Source: Bacillota bacterium
GTDB taxonomy: Bacteria > Bacillota > Clostridia > Peptostreptococcales > Anaerovoracaceae
DNA: 64,000 nucleotides
Direction: 5' to 3'
NCBI GenBank assembly: GCA_022793795.1
Contig: JAAWDM010000055.1
Location: forward strand, 1 to 64,000
Below the pieces are notes generated by a model. The model searched no databases, had not been told where the DNA came from, and saw only the letters and a program-made list of their open reading frames with translations. This document shows, in pieces, positions 34,771 to 43,765 of the stretch (the first letter of the stretch is position 1; the number at the start of each line of letters is the position of its first letter). Both the position numbers and the translations under genes were made by a program.

Positions 34771-36516
34771 TTACATGGCCTTGGTCTTAATTTCCTCCAG
34801 CAGCTTAGCTGTAAATTCCTCTACGGACATTTCACCCAACTCGCCTACCTTGGCGCTGCGAACGGTTACGCTGCCGGCATCCATTTCCTTTTCGCCGATG
34901 ACGCACAGGTAGTTGACTCTCTCGTTTCTGCCCTGACGGAGCTTATAGCCGATCTTTTCGTTACGCACATCGGTTTCCACCCGAAGTCCAGCTTCCTCTA
35001 AACGTGCCTTCACCTCTTCTGCATACGGCGCAAATTTCTCCGTTACGGTCAGCAGACGTACCTGTACCGGCGCTAACCACAGAGGGAACTTACCTGCACA
35101 GTGCTCAGTCAAGATACCGATAAACCGTTCGATAGAGCCGAAGATAACACGGTGAATCATGATTGGTCTGTGCTTTTCACCGTCAGCACCGATATAGGTC
35201 AAATCGAAACGCTGCGGCATCTGCATATCCAACTGAATGGTACCGCACTGCCAAGTTCTTCCGATGGAATCCTGCAAATGGAAATCCAGCTTCGGGCCAT
35301 AGAAAGCGCCGTCTCCTTCATTGATGACAAACGGCACGCCCATTTCCTCAATGGCATTGCGAAGGGCGTTTTCCGCCATCTCCCACTCTTCATCAGCGCC
35401 CATAGAGTCCTCTGGACGAGTGGACAACTCCACATGATATTCAAAACCAAACATCTTATATACATCGTCGCAGAATTTTGCAACCGCCTTGATTTCATCA
35501 TTGACCTGCTCTGGCAGCATGAAAATATGGGCATCGTCCTGGGTAAAGGTACGAACACGCATCAACCCATGAAGAGCGCCAGAAAGCTCATGGCGATGCA
35601 CCTGACCCAACTCACCACAGCGAATCGGAAACTCCCTATAAGACCACATTTTCCGCTTATAGACTAACATGGAGCCAGGGCAGTTCATCGGTTTTACCGC
35701 AAAATCCTCATCATCAATTTTGGTAAAATACATGTTGTCCTTATAATGATCCCAGTGACCAGAAGTTCTCCACAGCTGCTCATTTAAGATCAAAGGCGTC
35801 TTAATCTCCTCATAGCCTCTCCGTCTGTGTTCCTCACGCCAGAAAGTCTCAAGCTCGTTTCTAATGGTCATGCCCTTCGGCAGGAAGAATGGAAAGCCTG
35901 GTCCTTCATCGGTAAGCATGAACAAATCCATTTCCTTGCCGATTCTTCTGTGGTCCCGTTTCTTTGCTTCTTCCATCTTAGCGATGTAATCGTCAAGTTC
36001 CTCCTGGGTCGGGAAAGCAGTAGCATAAATTCTCTGCAGCATCTGACGATTGGAATCGCCTCTCCAATAAGCCCCTGCTACGCTCATCAGTTTATACGCC
36101 TTGATTTTGCCGGTAGACTCCATATGGGGGCCCGCACACAAATCCACAAAATCCCCTTGGCGATAGAAGGAAATCACCGCATCCTCCGGCAAGTCCTGAA
36201 TCAGTTCCACCTTATACGGCTCCTGTTTCTCCTCCATGAACTTGATGGCCTCCTCCCGGGGCAACTCGAAACGTTCCAGCGGATAATTGGCCTGAACGAT
36301 TCTCTTCATCTCCTTTTGAATCTTCATAAAATCCTCTTCCGTGAACTTATGCTCTGATTCAAAATCATAATAGAAGCCATTGTCGATAGCCGGACCGATT
36401 GCCAACTTCGTGCCTGGCCAAAGCCGCTGCACTGCCTGCGCCATAATGTGAGAGGCAGTATGTCTATAGTCATGTCTTACCTGTTCATCTTCCCAGTTTA
36501 ATTTTTCCTTTGCCAT
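34771..36516 (-). CDS. thrS: threonyl-tRNA synthetase lacking the N-terminal TGS domain
   Basis: A 581-aa class II synthetase charging tRNA-Thr. It begins directly at the editing domain (HTASH and CAGPH metal-site motifs), then the catalytic core (MNCPGSM, RVRTFTQDDAHIFM, GAFYGPKLDF) and the anticodon-binding domain. The usual ~60-residue TGS domain is missing: the start ATG has AAAGGAG upstream and nothing coding in frame before it. Editing and zinc-site residues are intact, so the enzyme should be active. No T-box leader is visible in the 150 bp upstream. Confidence 0.95.
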   Translation of the reverse strand: MAKEKLNWEDEQVRHDYRHTASHIMAQAVQRLWPGTKLAIGPAIDNGFYYDFESEHKFTEEDFMKIQKEMKRIVQANYPLERFELPREEAIKFMEEKQEPYKVELIQDLPEDAVISFYRQGDFVDLCAGPHMESTGKIKAYKLMSVAGAYWRGDSNRQMLQRIYATAFPTQEELDDYIAKMEEAKKRDHRRIGKEMDLFMLTDEGPGFPFFLPKGMTIRNELETFWREEHRRRGYEEIKTPLILNEQLWRTSGHWDHYKDNMYFTKIDDEDFAVKPMNCPGSMLVYKRKMWSYREFPIRCGELGQVHRHELSGALHGLMRVRTFTQDDAHIFMLPEQVNDEIKAVAKFCDDVYKMFGFEYHVELSTRPEDSMGADEEWEMAENALRNAIEEMGVPFVINEGDGAFYGPKLDFHLQDSIGRTWQCGTIQLDMQMPQRFDLTYIGADGEKHRPIMIHRVIFGSIERFIGILTEHCAGKFPLWLAPVQVRLLTVTEKFAPYAEEVKARLEEAGLRVETDVRNEKIGYKLRQGRNERVNYLCVIGEKEMDAGSVTVRSAKVGELGEMSVEEFTAKLLEEIKTKAM

Positions 36517-36665
36517 TTGTTGTTCTTTTCTCCTTTATTCTTTTATGGTTTCATCGCATCCTTCGATGGTTCTTTGCAAAATATATGCTTCCGGCGCTAT
36601 CTCAAGGTCATAGTGAACCGGTATGCACAGTCTTCTGGAATTGTTTCACCGGTTCCAGCCCCGTA

Positions 36666-38168
36666 TCAGGTCCCTGGTTGACTCACCTGCACATCCGGGT
36701 CGTCTGCATCATCGGGTATAACCGGTTTCTGCGGATTATTGGGGTCTGTCTGGTTTCCTGGGTCAGTTGGCCCCTGCGGGTTGCTTGGGTCTGTTGAAGT
36801 TCCCGGATTATTTGGGTCCGTCGAAGTACCTGGATTATTCGGATCAGTGGCGCCTGGGTCGTTCGGGTTTCCTGGATTATTTGGATCCGTCGGTCCCTGC
36901 GGATTGTTCGGGTCCGTTGTCGGATCGTCCGGAGTCTCTGTCCCTGGGTTTCCTGGGTCAGTCTGAGCCGGATCATCTGGATTATCTGGATTTACCGGAT
37001 CATCTGGAACCTGAGTCGGATCATCCTTTTCATTGGTATCCACCGGTTTCTCACCACTGATTTCATTGCTGTCCCGCGCTCCCTGAATTCTGGTAGCAAG
37101 TTCTCCTGCAATGGCTGTAAGCACAGCGGACGGTACATAATCGCTCTGTCCGAATACCTCCTGATGAAGTTTCGTAGTATTGGCCACCAAATCCTGTGGC
37201 AATACATAGGATACGCCGCCGATATAACCGCTGGTTACGTTATATGGCCAACCCACACTGCCAATAATATTAAAGCTTGGTAGCCGATAAGCTAAACCAA
37301 GAATGTCCCCCATATCCAGATTGGTCTTTACCTGCGGTATCATCATATCGATTAAGCCTTTAATCTCGCTGAAGGACATGGTTTTCATCTTATTGAACAC
37401 CAGGGTCAAAACCGTTCTCATACGTTCTGTTCGCTTAAAATCGTCGCCTACACCCTTACGGATTCTGCCATAGGATACGGCCTGTACTCCTTCTAAGGTC
37501 TGCGTCCCTGCGGCTTCCACCAGCTTATAATTTTCCCTGCCAATGTTATTGGCTGTCTGAATGGTATATTTGTTCAGCTGCTGGATTTCATAATCCTCCA
37601 CATTGACCGTAATGCCGCCTACTGCATCTACCAAATCGGCAACCGCCTTAAAGTTGACAACAACATAGTTGCTAATATTCAAGTCCATGGCCTGATTTAA
37701 AGACTTAATGGAAAGTTCCGGCCCACCATAGGCGCAGGCATGGGTAATCTTGTCGAAGCTGCCCGTATCTCCCATTTTCAGGAAGGTGTCTCGATAGACA
37801 GAAATGACCTTCACATCATTGGTATCCTTATTGATGCTGACAATCATGATGGCATCGCTTCTGGTGCCATTGATATTGTTCATATTCCGACTGTCCACAC
37901 CTAAAAGCAGAATATTGATATACCCATCCACATCTACCAGCGATAAATCATAACTTTCCGGCGTCGGTTCATGCATCTGATCCACAGCGTCATTCACATA
38001 ACCATATACCATAGCCACGATGATGATGGCTGCTAAAATTACCACTAAAGCAGTCAAAAGCGCCGCCTTTTTCCATGTTTTCAGGTTCTTGAACCACTCA
38101 ATAGGGTTTCTACGTTTTTTTGCCCCAGCAGCTCTGGTCTGCTGTTTTCGTCTCTCCGTTCTACTCAT
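36666..38168 (-). CDS. LytR-CpsA-Psr (LCP) family wall-polymer ligase
   Basis: A 500-aa membrane protein. A membrane helix at ~33-55 precedes the LCP domain (ILLLGVDSRN, NGTRSDAIM, VISVYRDTF). LCP enzymes transfer anionic polymers from the lipid carrier to peptidoglycan. After residue ~370 comes a ~130-residue Asp/Pro/Asn/Gly repeat tail (units like TDPNNPGTS), probably wall-spanning. Its ATG overlaps the TagH-like stop by 4 nt, placing it last in the surface-polymer operon. Confidence 0.92.
   Translation of the reverse strand: MSRTERRKQQTRAAGAKKRRNPIEWFKNLKTWKKAALLTALVVILAAIIIVAMVYGYVNDAVDQMHEPTPESYDLSLVDVDGYINILLLGVDSRNMNNINGTRSDAIMIVSINKDTNDVKVISVYRDTFLKMGDTGSFDKITHACAYGGPELSIKSLNQAMDLNISNYVVVNFKAVADLVDAVGGITVNVEDYEIQQLNKYTIQTANNIGRENYKLVEAAGTQTLEGVQAVSYGRIRKGVGDDFKRTERMRTVLTLVFNKMKTMSFSEIKGLIDMMIPQVKTNLDMGDILGLAYRLPSFNIIGSVGWPYNVTSGYIGGVSYVLPQDLVANTTKLHQEVFGQSDYVPSAVLTAIAGELATRIQGARDSNEISGEKPVDTNEKDDPTQVPDDPVNPDNPDDPAQTDPGNPGTETPDDPTTDPNNPQGPTDPNNPGNPNDPGATDPNNPGTSTDPNNPGTSTDPSNPQGPTDPGNQTDPNNPQKPVIPDDADDPDVQVSQPGT
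36690..37060. repeat. coding tandem repeats in the LCP tail
   Basis: Degenerate 9-15 bp units encoding DPNNPGT/DPNNPQGPT tandem repeats. The periodicity keeps other reading frames open on both strands. Such tracts vary in copy number by slippage. Confidence 0.75.
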
Positions 38169-38944
38169 TGCTCAAAAATACCCTTTCTTTTCTTTTTTGG
38201 TGCGTCCTCTTGCAATATCTGATGATAGTAATCGATGGCTTCTCCAATGTCGCTGTCAAATAGTAATTTCCCCTGTCTCATAACAAGACCTCGTTTACAA
38301 AAATCTTTGGCCACACTGGTCGAATGGGTCACAAACAGGAAGGTTACATCTTTTTCACCAACAATTTCGTTAATCTTAGCGGTACACTTGCGTTTAAACT
38401 CACTGTCCCCCACACTGAGCGCTTCGTCCACAATCAAAATCTCTGGTTTAATGTTTACATTGATCGCAAACCCAAGCCGGGCCTTCATACCGCTGGAATA
38501 AGTCCGCACCGGTTGGTCGATATAATCCTCTAAATCGGCAAACTCCACAATCTCTGGCTCCATCTTTTTGATCTCATCATCAGAAATTCCCAAAAGCTGT
38601 CCTCTGAAATAGATGTTCTCACGTCCCGTAAACTCTGGGTCGAAACCCGCGGTCAACTCCAACAAGGCGCTGACTCTGCCGTTTACAATGATTTCCCCAG
38701 AGGAGGGATAGGCCACGCCGGTAATCATCTTCAAAATTGTAGATTTTCCCGCGCCGTTTCTTCCCAAGAGAGCTACCGCCTCCCCCTTTCTAATTTGAAA
38801 GGATAGGTCGTTGACTGCAATCTTCTTTTTGTATTTGGCTTTCTTGGAAAAGATAGACTTAAATCTCTCTTTATCGTTTTTATATAGTTTATAGGCTTTT
38901 GTCACGCCTTTAAACTCAATTACAATTTCCTTTTCTTCCTTCAT
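38165..38944 (-). CDS. ABC polysaccharide/teichoic-acid export ATPase (TagH-like)
   Basis: A 259-aa ATPase with Walker A GRNGAGKST, signature YSSGMKARL and Walker B ILIVDEALSVGD, all typical of the TagH/Wzt/KpsT group. It powers export of lipid-linked polymer through the permease encoded just upstream. ATG 38944 (GGAGG upstream) is preferred to ATG 38962. It lacks the long TagH C-terminal extension. Confidence 0.92.
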   Translation of the reverse strand: MKEEKEIVIEFKGVTKAYKLYKNDKERFKSIFSKKAKYKKKIAVNDLSFQIRKGEAVALLGRNGAGKSTILKMITGVAYPSSGEIIVNGRVSALLELTAGFDPEFTGRENIYFRGQLLGISDDEIKKMEPEIVEFADLEDYIDQPVRTYSSGMKARLGFAINVNIKPEILIVDEALSVGDSEFKRKCTAKINEIVGEKDVTFLFVTHSTSVAKDFCKRGLVMRQGKLLFDSDIGEAIDYYHQILQEDAPKKKRKGIFEQ

Positions 38945-38968
38945 GGCAGATCGGCCCTCCATTTTTAC

Positions 38969-39775
38969 CTACAGCACATCCGGGATGTCCTTTTTCAACT
39001 TGCGGTATGCCCACGCTGCCAGCAGCAGCATCACACCATAGACAATGGCGAAATTCACCAGCTGATGCCAATCCTCCCAAAACCACACATGATTGATAAA
39101 TACATTTCGGTATCCATTGACCACGATGGTCACCGGATTAAACAGCAACACTGTCCGAATCCACTCATAGTCGATTTTACTAGCATCATACAAAATTCCC
39201 GACAGCCAGAAGAGGGCTTGGGTCAGTGACTTTATCAAGTTGAGAAAATCCCTGCTCACTGCAGAAAGCAGCCCTGCAAACAAACCCCATGCCGTAAAAA
39301 ACAGGAACATGAGAAGCATATAAAAGGGCAACTGCAAGTAATAAATCGTAGGCATGTAGCCGAATCCTATGAATATGGCGATCATCACTACCACAAGTCC
39401 CACATGGGTCACCAGAGTGGCCATGCTGACAAATGTAGGTATGGTGGAGATGGGAAACTTAATCTTGGTCACCAGGTACTTATATCGTCTAATGGAACCT
39501 GCCCCACCTGTAATCATATCCCGCATATAGAACCAGGGAATCATGCCTGCAATCAACCAGAGGAAGAAGGGATACCCTTCCACATCCCCGCCTTTTCTCA
39601 GGCCAAAGGAGAAGGCAAACCAAAAGACGAAAATCAGAATGGCCGGTCTCAAAATGGCCCATCCCCAGCCCAACACTGAACCGCTGTAGGCCTTTTTCAA
39701 ATCAGCCCCAGCCAGCTTGGTCAGTTGCTTTCGGTAGTCGATATGGTCTTTTAAAATTTCTTTTATGGTCTTCAA
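38969..39775 (-). CDS. ABC polysaccharide/teichoic-acid export permease (TagG-like)
   Basis: A 268-aa ABC-2 permease with six hydrophobic segments and the LGWGWAILRPAILI and FNPVTIVVNGYRN segments of TagG/Wzm proteins. The start is TTG with AGAGG upstream. It forms the exporter with the ATPase at 38165-38944. Confidence 0.92.
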   Translation of the reverse strand: MKTIKEILKDHIDYRKQLTKLAGADLKKAYSGSVLGWGWAILRPAILIFVFWFAFSFGLRKGGDVEGYPFFLWLIAGMIPWFYMRDMITGGAGSIRRYKYLVTKIKFPISTIPTFVSMATLVTHVGLVVVMIAIFIGFGYMPTIYYLQLPFYMLLMFLFFTAWGLFAGLLSAVSRDFLNLIKSLTQALFWLSGILYDASKIDYEWIRTVLLFNPVTIVVNGYRNVFINHVWFWEDWHQLVNFAIVYGVMLLLAAWAYRKLKKDIPDVL

Positions 39776-39792
39776 ACTGTAACCTCTCTTCC

Positions 39793-42042
39793 CTACTGCC
39801 GCTTTGGCAGGTGAATCAGGGTATGATTGGGCTCCACGTCATAGCCATAGACCTGCTTTTTGCCTTCCAGCTTGTACAGCAGATAGGCTCTGATGCTAGG
39901 CGCATACTTCTCTACTGCTGGATAATCTGGGAATCTGTTGATTTCAGGGAACTTGATGCCGTCTTCTGTAATAGCCAAGTCAAAACCAAAGAATTCCAAC
40001 TGACGGATACTTGCAGCTACCTCTAGCACCTGCTTTTTTACCTGTTCCCAGTTGGGCAGATAGCCTTCAATCGGCACGCCGGTATCAGGATGAATCGGAC
40101 AGTCCTCAATGGCGCCGTCCATGACGATTTTAGCGTCATAAAATCTACCTGTCTCCACGTCGATATGGGCAGTCATACCGCCTGCACCCACATTATCCAC
40201 TGCACCGGTCTTTTTAGAGCCAAAACGAACATAAGCATTGGCAATCTCCGGCGTCTTACCATCTCTTTTAAATACCAGCATACGAACCGTATTAACCGCA
40301 CCGTCATAAATCCGCTTTAACTCAGGATGCATATTGATATATTCCGTAACCAAATACTGGTTGTCAATATCCTCTAAAATATCCAATACCTGCTGACGGG
40401 TCACATCCTCATAGTTAAGCTGGTATTTGCCGTTTTCACAGGTAAACTTATAGAATCCATCTCCATGGGAGCCCTCATCTGGCTTTAGAGCCAGCACCCC
40501 CTTCTCCTCCACCAGACGGAAAATCTCATCAAAGGTGTTGGTATATCCCTCCGGCAAATCCATCATGGAGATTACCTTATTATTGCCGTTTTTACAGATG
40601 ATATGGTAATAGTATTCCGGAAAACAACTGTTAAAATCAGAGCAGATATACTTGACTGTAATCTTATCCTCCATCCACTTTCTGTATTTGGGATTGATAT
40701 GGCGAAGCCACTTATATTCAAAATCGGAAATGTACTCTCCATAGTTTTCCTCTGTAATACCATACTGGGCAATTCGATAGGACAAAAAACCGTGACGGTA
40801 AGCCCACATTTTTTCCTTGAAGCTAGCTTCCTTATTGGTCTTAAAGTCCTGCCAAACCATGCCTAGCCATTTGGTACTCAAATATGGCACCAGACCTTTT
40901 GGATAGAAGGTTCTGGCAAACCGTTTCCGAATCCGCTGTTTAATCTTTTTCCATCTTCTGCGACTTCTCACCTTTCTGCTGGCATAGGCTGCTTTTTTCT
41001 GGGCTACCTTGCCTGCCAGATATCTGGAAGTTTCACGGCTAAAAGGTTGACAAGTCGGATAGGCTGGATTATTGAGCATCTTTACAATCTTAAATCCCTC
41101 TTCATTGATAATGATGTCCACTCCAAAGAACTCCAACTGTGGTACAAACCGGCAAATCTCACCGATTTTCTCCGTAATCTCTGACCAGAAGGGAATGGTC
41201 TTTCCATCCCAGGTTCCTGTCTTCACATCGATTGGCGTTTCCCGTACCGTATCCTGGTACTTTTCCTCTTCGTCCACATCATCCTCTTCCAGACTGTCTG
41301 CCATGGCCTGAGCCAAAGATTTCAGCGGCTTGCTCTCATACTTTCCATAGATAAAATATCCATCTCCAATGACAGGGTTGTCCCCCAATTCATTGAACAC
41401 GATAAGGCGCAGCATATTGCCATCCACATTTTGTCCCGGGCTCACCTTCTCTGCAATGACGATGGTGGAGCGATACTCGCTCAGTCTGGCAATTAGGTCT
41501 GATTCTGACATCTCCTCTTCATCAAAGAAAAACCTTCCCTCCCTGTAAGAAATGGCGCTGGCCGAAATTCCGTTGGCAGGCGCTACTGTAACCACGCCCT
41601 TTTCTCTAATTAACGCCAGTATATCCTGGAAACGATCTCCTGCCTGATGGTCATACAATGGAATGATTTGCACTTCTTTATACCGCTTACTAATCTGATA
41701 GTACAACTGGGGCATATTCTCCCTAAAGGGTTTGAACATGGTGTATACCGTTACCTTATCGGTAATCCACTTGCTATAACCGCCGTTGAGAGGACGCAAA
41801 AACGCATATTCCTTAGCAGAAATATATTCCTTAAAGTTTTCCTCATTAATGCCCAGCTTTTGCACCTGTTCTGGCATGAAGCCGTGTTTCAGAGCCCAAC
41901 TGGTTTCCTTTCGGCTGAAGCCGTAATCCCGAGTCTTATGTCTATATACTTCCCGTACCCAGCGACGAGCCTCCCCGCCGGTAAATCCGCGGGAAGTCGG
42001 GCCGAGAGCCAGAATATTTACTACCATTTTTTTCAGTCCCAT
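39793..42042 (-). CDS. tandem double ATP-grasp protein (sugar-transfer-associated type)
   Basis: A 749-aa protein made of two homologous halves, ~1-370 and ~385-749, joined by a basic linker. The second half keeps ATP-grasp residues: ALKPDEGSHGDGFYKF (Lys and glycine loop) and FPEINRFPDYPA (metal-site Glu/Asn). In the first half the same places read TVAPANGISASAIS and VKMLNNPAYPT, so Lys and the Glu are lost and it looks like a pseudoenzyme. The family occurs in polysaccharide loci; the ligated substrates are unknown. The start is directly after the previous stop (TAAATG). Confidence 0.82.
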   Translation of the reverse strand: MGLKKMVVNILALGPTSRGFTGGEARRWVREVYRHKTRDYGFSRKETSWALKHGFMPEQVQKLGINEENFKEYISAKEYAFLRPLNGGYSKWITDKVTVYTMFKPFRENMPQLYYQISKRYKEVQIIPLYDHQAGDRFQDILALIREKGVVTVAPANGISASAISYREGRFFFDEEEMSESDLIARLSEYRSTIVIAEKVSPGQNVDGNMLRLIVFNELGDNPVIGDGYFIYGKYESKPLKSLAQAMADSLEEDDVDEEEKYQDTVRETPIDVKTGTWDGKTIPFWSEITEKIGEICRFVPQLEFFGVDIIINEEGFKIVKMLNNPAYPTCQPFSRETSRYLAGKVAQKKAAYASRKVRSRRRWKKIKQRIRKRFARTFYPKGLVPYLSTKWLGMVWQDFKTNKEASFKEKMWAYRHGFLSYRIAQYGITEENYGEYISDFEYKWLRHINPKYRKWMEDKITVKYICSDFNSCFPEYYYHIICKNGNNKVISMMDLPEGYTNTFDEIFRLVEEKGVLALKPDEGSHGDGFYKFTCENGKYQLNYEDVTRQQVLDILEDIDNQYLVTEYINMHPELKRIYDGAVNTVRMLVFKRDGKTPEIANAYVRFGSKKTGAVDNVGAGGMTAHIDVETGRFYDAKIVMDGAIEDCPIHPDTGVPIEGYLPNWEQVKKQVLEVAASIRQLEFFGFDLAITEDGIKFPEINRFPDYPAVEKYAPSIRAYLLYKLEGKKQVYGYDVEPNHTLIHLPKRQ

Positions 42043-42633
42043 TTATTTCTTCGTCCTCCTGTTATAGTCCTCCGGAGAATTGAAATCCTCCGTATCGTCT
42101 CCCAGCATCAAAAATTTCTCTCCAATCTGCTTTTCGCCAAAGGGAAGTCCCGTAAAGGATTGATACACCTGCCAGCCAATGCACTTTTCAATCTTTCCTT
42201 CCAAAAACAACTGGCGCACCCTGTCCACATGATAGTGAAACAGGTCTCCGTCAGTCACTTTAACCGCTACAATAGCGCGGCCGTTTCCAAAAAACATCAT
42301 ATCATCAGTTTGTGTTGATAAGATGGTATTTATGGCATGGTCGGAGTAAAATGTATCGCCGTAGAGAAAGCATACATTGTCATCAATCAGTTCCTCGGTA
42401 AACCGGTCGATTTCCAGATGGTTATGAAGGGGTTCGTACCGTCTAGCCCCTGGAAACTCATATCTTTCGTCATGGGAAGTGATGATAATTTCCCCTGCAG
42501 GGTCTCCCTCCCGAAGAAGTCTGACGGTTCTGCCAAGAAGACTTTCTCCACCGATTTCTATCAAATGTTTTGGCCGGTCCTGATAATTTTGCCAGCGGGT
42601 TCCTTTCCCGTCAGCCATGATAATATATCTCAT
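42043..42633 (-). CDS. nucleotidyltransferase of the NTP-transferase fold
   Basis: A 196-aa enzyme with the nucleotide-binding loop IIMADGKGTRW and the PKHLIEIGG lysine segment of sugar- or polyol-phosphate nucleotidyltransferases. LicC- and MobA-like enzymes share this pattern. In this operon it probably activates a polymer building block as an NDP derivative (inference). GAGGAG precedes the ATG. Confidence 0.78.
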   Translation of the reverse strand: MRYIIMADGKGTRWQNYQDRPKHLIEIGGESLLGRTVRLLREGDPAGEIIITSHDERYEFPGARRYEPLHNHLEIDRFTEELIDDNVCFLYGDTFYSDHAINTILSTQTDDMMFFGNGRAIVAVKVTDGDLFHYHVDRVRQLFLEGKIEKCIGWQVYQSFTGLPFGEKQIGEKFLMLGDDTEDFNSPEDYNRRTKK

Positions 42634-42647
42634 GAGCGCTCCTCACT

Positions 42648-43721
42648 TTAGTCCTTAATTACTCCATGATACCGATAAAAATCTCCCAGTTCTCCGTGGC
42701 GCTGCCCGCCCCAAAGCTGAATGATATTTACTCCGGAGGAGGTATTGGCTTCAATGATACAGTGCCCCTCTTCAGTGATCAGAATATCCCAGGCGATAAA
42801 ATGCATATATGGCAAATGATTGGCCAAATTCAGCATATCTTCCTTCAACTGCTGCCACCCTGGAATCACCACGCCTTTAATCGGCGCTCCCGAATCCGGA
42901 TGTACCTCATAAACATTTTTATTATGGAGACATCTGGCTTCTGTCAGTACACCAGTATCCAGATCGATTTTGGATACCAGCCCGCCTCTGCTCCCGTTGT
43001 CCACCGGTATGGTTTCCTTGGTTCCAATCCGCTGTACTGCAAAAAACACTTTAAATATGTGGGTTTTCGGGTCCCGCAAAGTAATGAACCGAATGGTATT
43101 GACCGTCTTATCGTAAATCTCACTGCTGTAGTGGTGCTGCTCCATGGCCTCACTGATAAACCAGTTGTCGTGTTTTTTTAGGAAATTCAGAAATTCCTCT
43201 TCCTCCATAGACTTTAGGTCGATGGCTGGCTGTCCTTCCGGCCGCTCTTTCGTCTCTATCCAACTGAGGCGGCAGACACCGGTTCCCTTTCCCTTTCCAT
43301 AGGGCTTAAAAAACAGGGTCTTTTTTTCTTTTAAAAGCTCCAATGCATCCTCATACTCCAAAGCCTGACTTTGAAAGCTGGACAGGTACCCTCTATTTTT
43401 AATCATATAGCTTTCCGGCACTCTCACATACTGTTTCAAAATCTCCGCGGAAGCAATCTTATTGTTACATACGAAATCAAAAGGTTCATTGATATAGCGA
43501 GAACGATACCAGTCGAATTCCGACAGATATTCGTGACGATCATTGTGGTCAAAGTCATATAGCATCCACTGGTCCGCTAAAAAACCACCGGAAAGATTGG
43601 CTCTAATCTTTTTATACCATGGGCACTTGAAATGATTTTTTGCAAACACGATTCTCCGCCAATACAGCAAAAATAATTTCATCTTTTTCACTGCCCATCT
43701 GGTAAACGCAAATACATCCAT
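42648..43721 (-). CDS. ATP-grasp protein, sugar-transfer-associated type
   Basis: A 357-aa ATP-grasp enzyme with an intact Lys/glycine loop (FFKPYGKGKGTGVCRL) and metal site (ITEEGHCIIEANTSSG). It is related to each half of the double ATP-grasp protein two genes downstream. ATP-grasp enzymes join a carboxylate to an amine or thiol, so this could add amino acids to the polymer (inference). ATG 43721 follows AAGGA; 43757 is a weaker alternative. Confidence 0.82.
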   Translation of the reverse strand: MDVFAFTRWAVKKMKLFLLYWRRIVFAKNHFKCPWYKKIRANLSGGFLADQWMLYDFDHNDRHEYLSEFDWYRSRYINEPFDFVCNNKIASAEILKQYVRVPESYMIKNRGYLSSFQSQALEYEDALELLKEKKTLFFKPYGKGKGTGVCRLSWIETKERPEGQPAIDLKSMEEEEFLNFLKKHDNWFISEAMEQHHYSSEIYDKTVNTIRFITLRDPKTHIFKVFFAVQRIGTKETIPVDNGSRGGLVSKIDLDTGVLTEARCLHNKNVYEVHPDSGAPIKGVVIPGWQQLKEDMLNLANHLPYMHFIAWDILITEEGHCIIEANTSSGVNIIQLWGGQRHGELGDFYRYHGVIKD

Positions 43722-43765
43722 ACTATTATGGTTCCTTTCCTTCCTCAATCCATGCATACATCAAC

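Noticed and set aside
36517..36665. T-box riboswitch upstream of thrS
   Set aside because: The gap is short and I found neither the AGGGUGGNACCGCG-type box nor a terminator before thrS.
36683..37060. Several open frames in the LCP tail, including Gly/Pro/Val-rich plus-strand frames
   Set aside because: They arise because the DPNNPGT tandem repeats keep all frames open.
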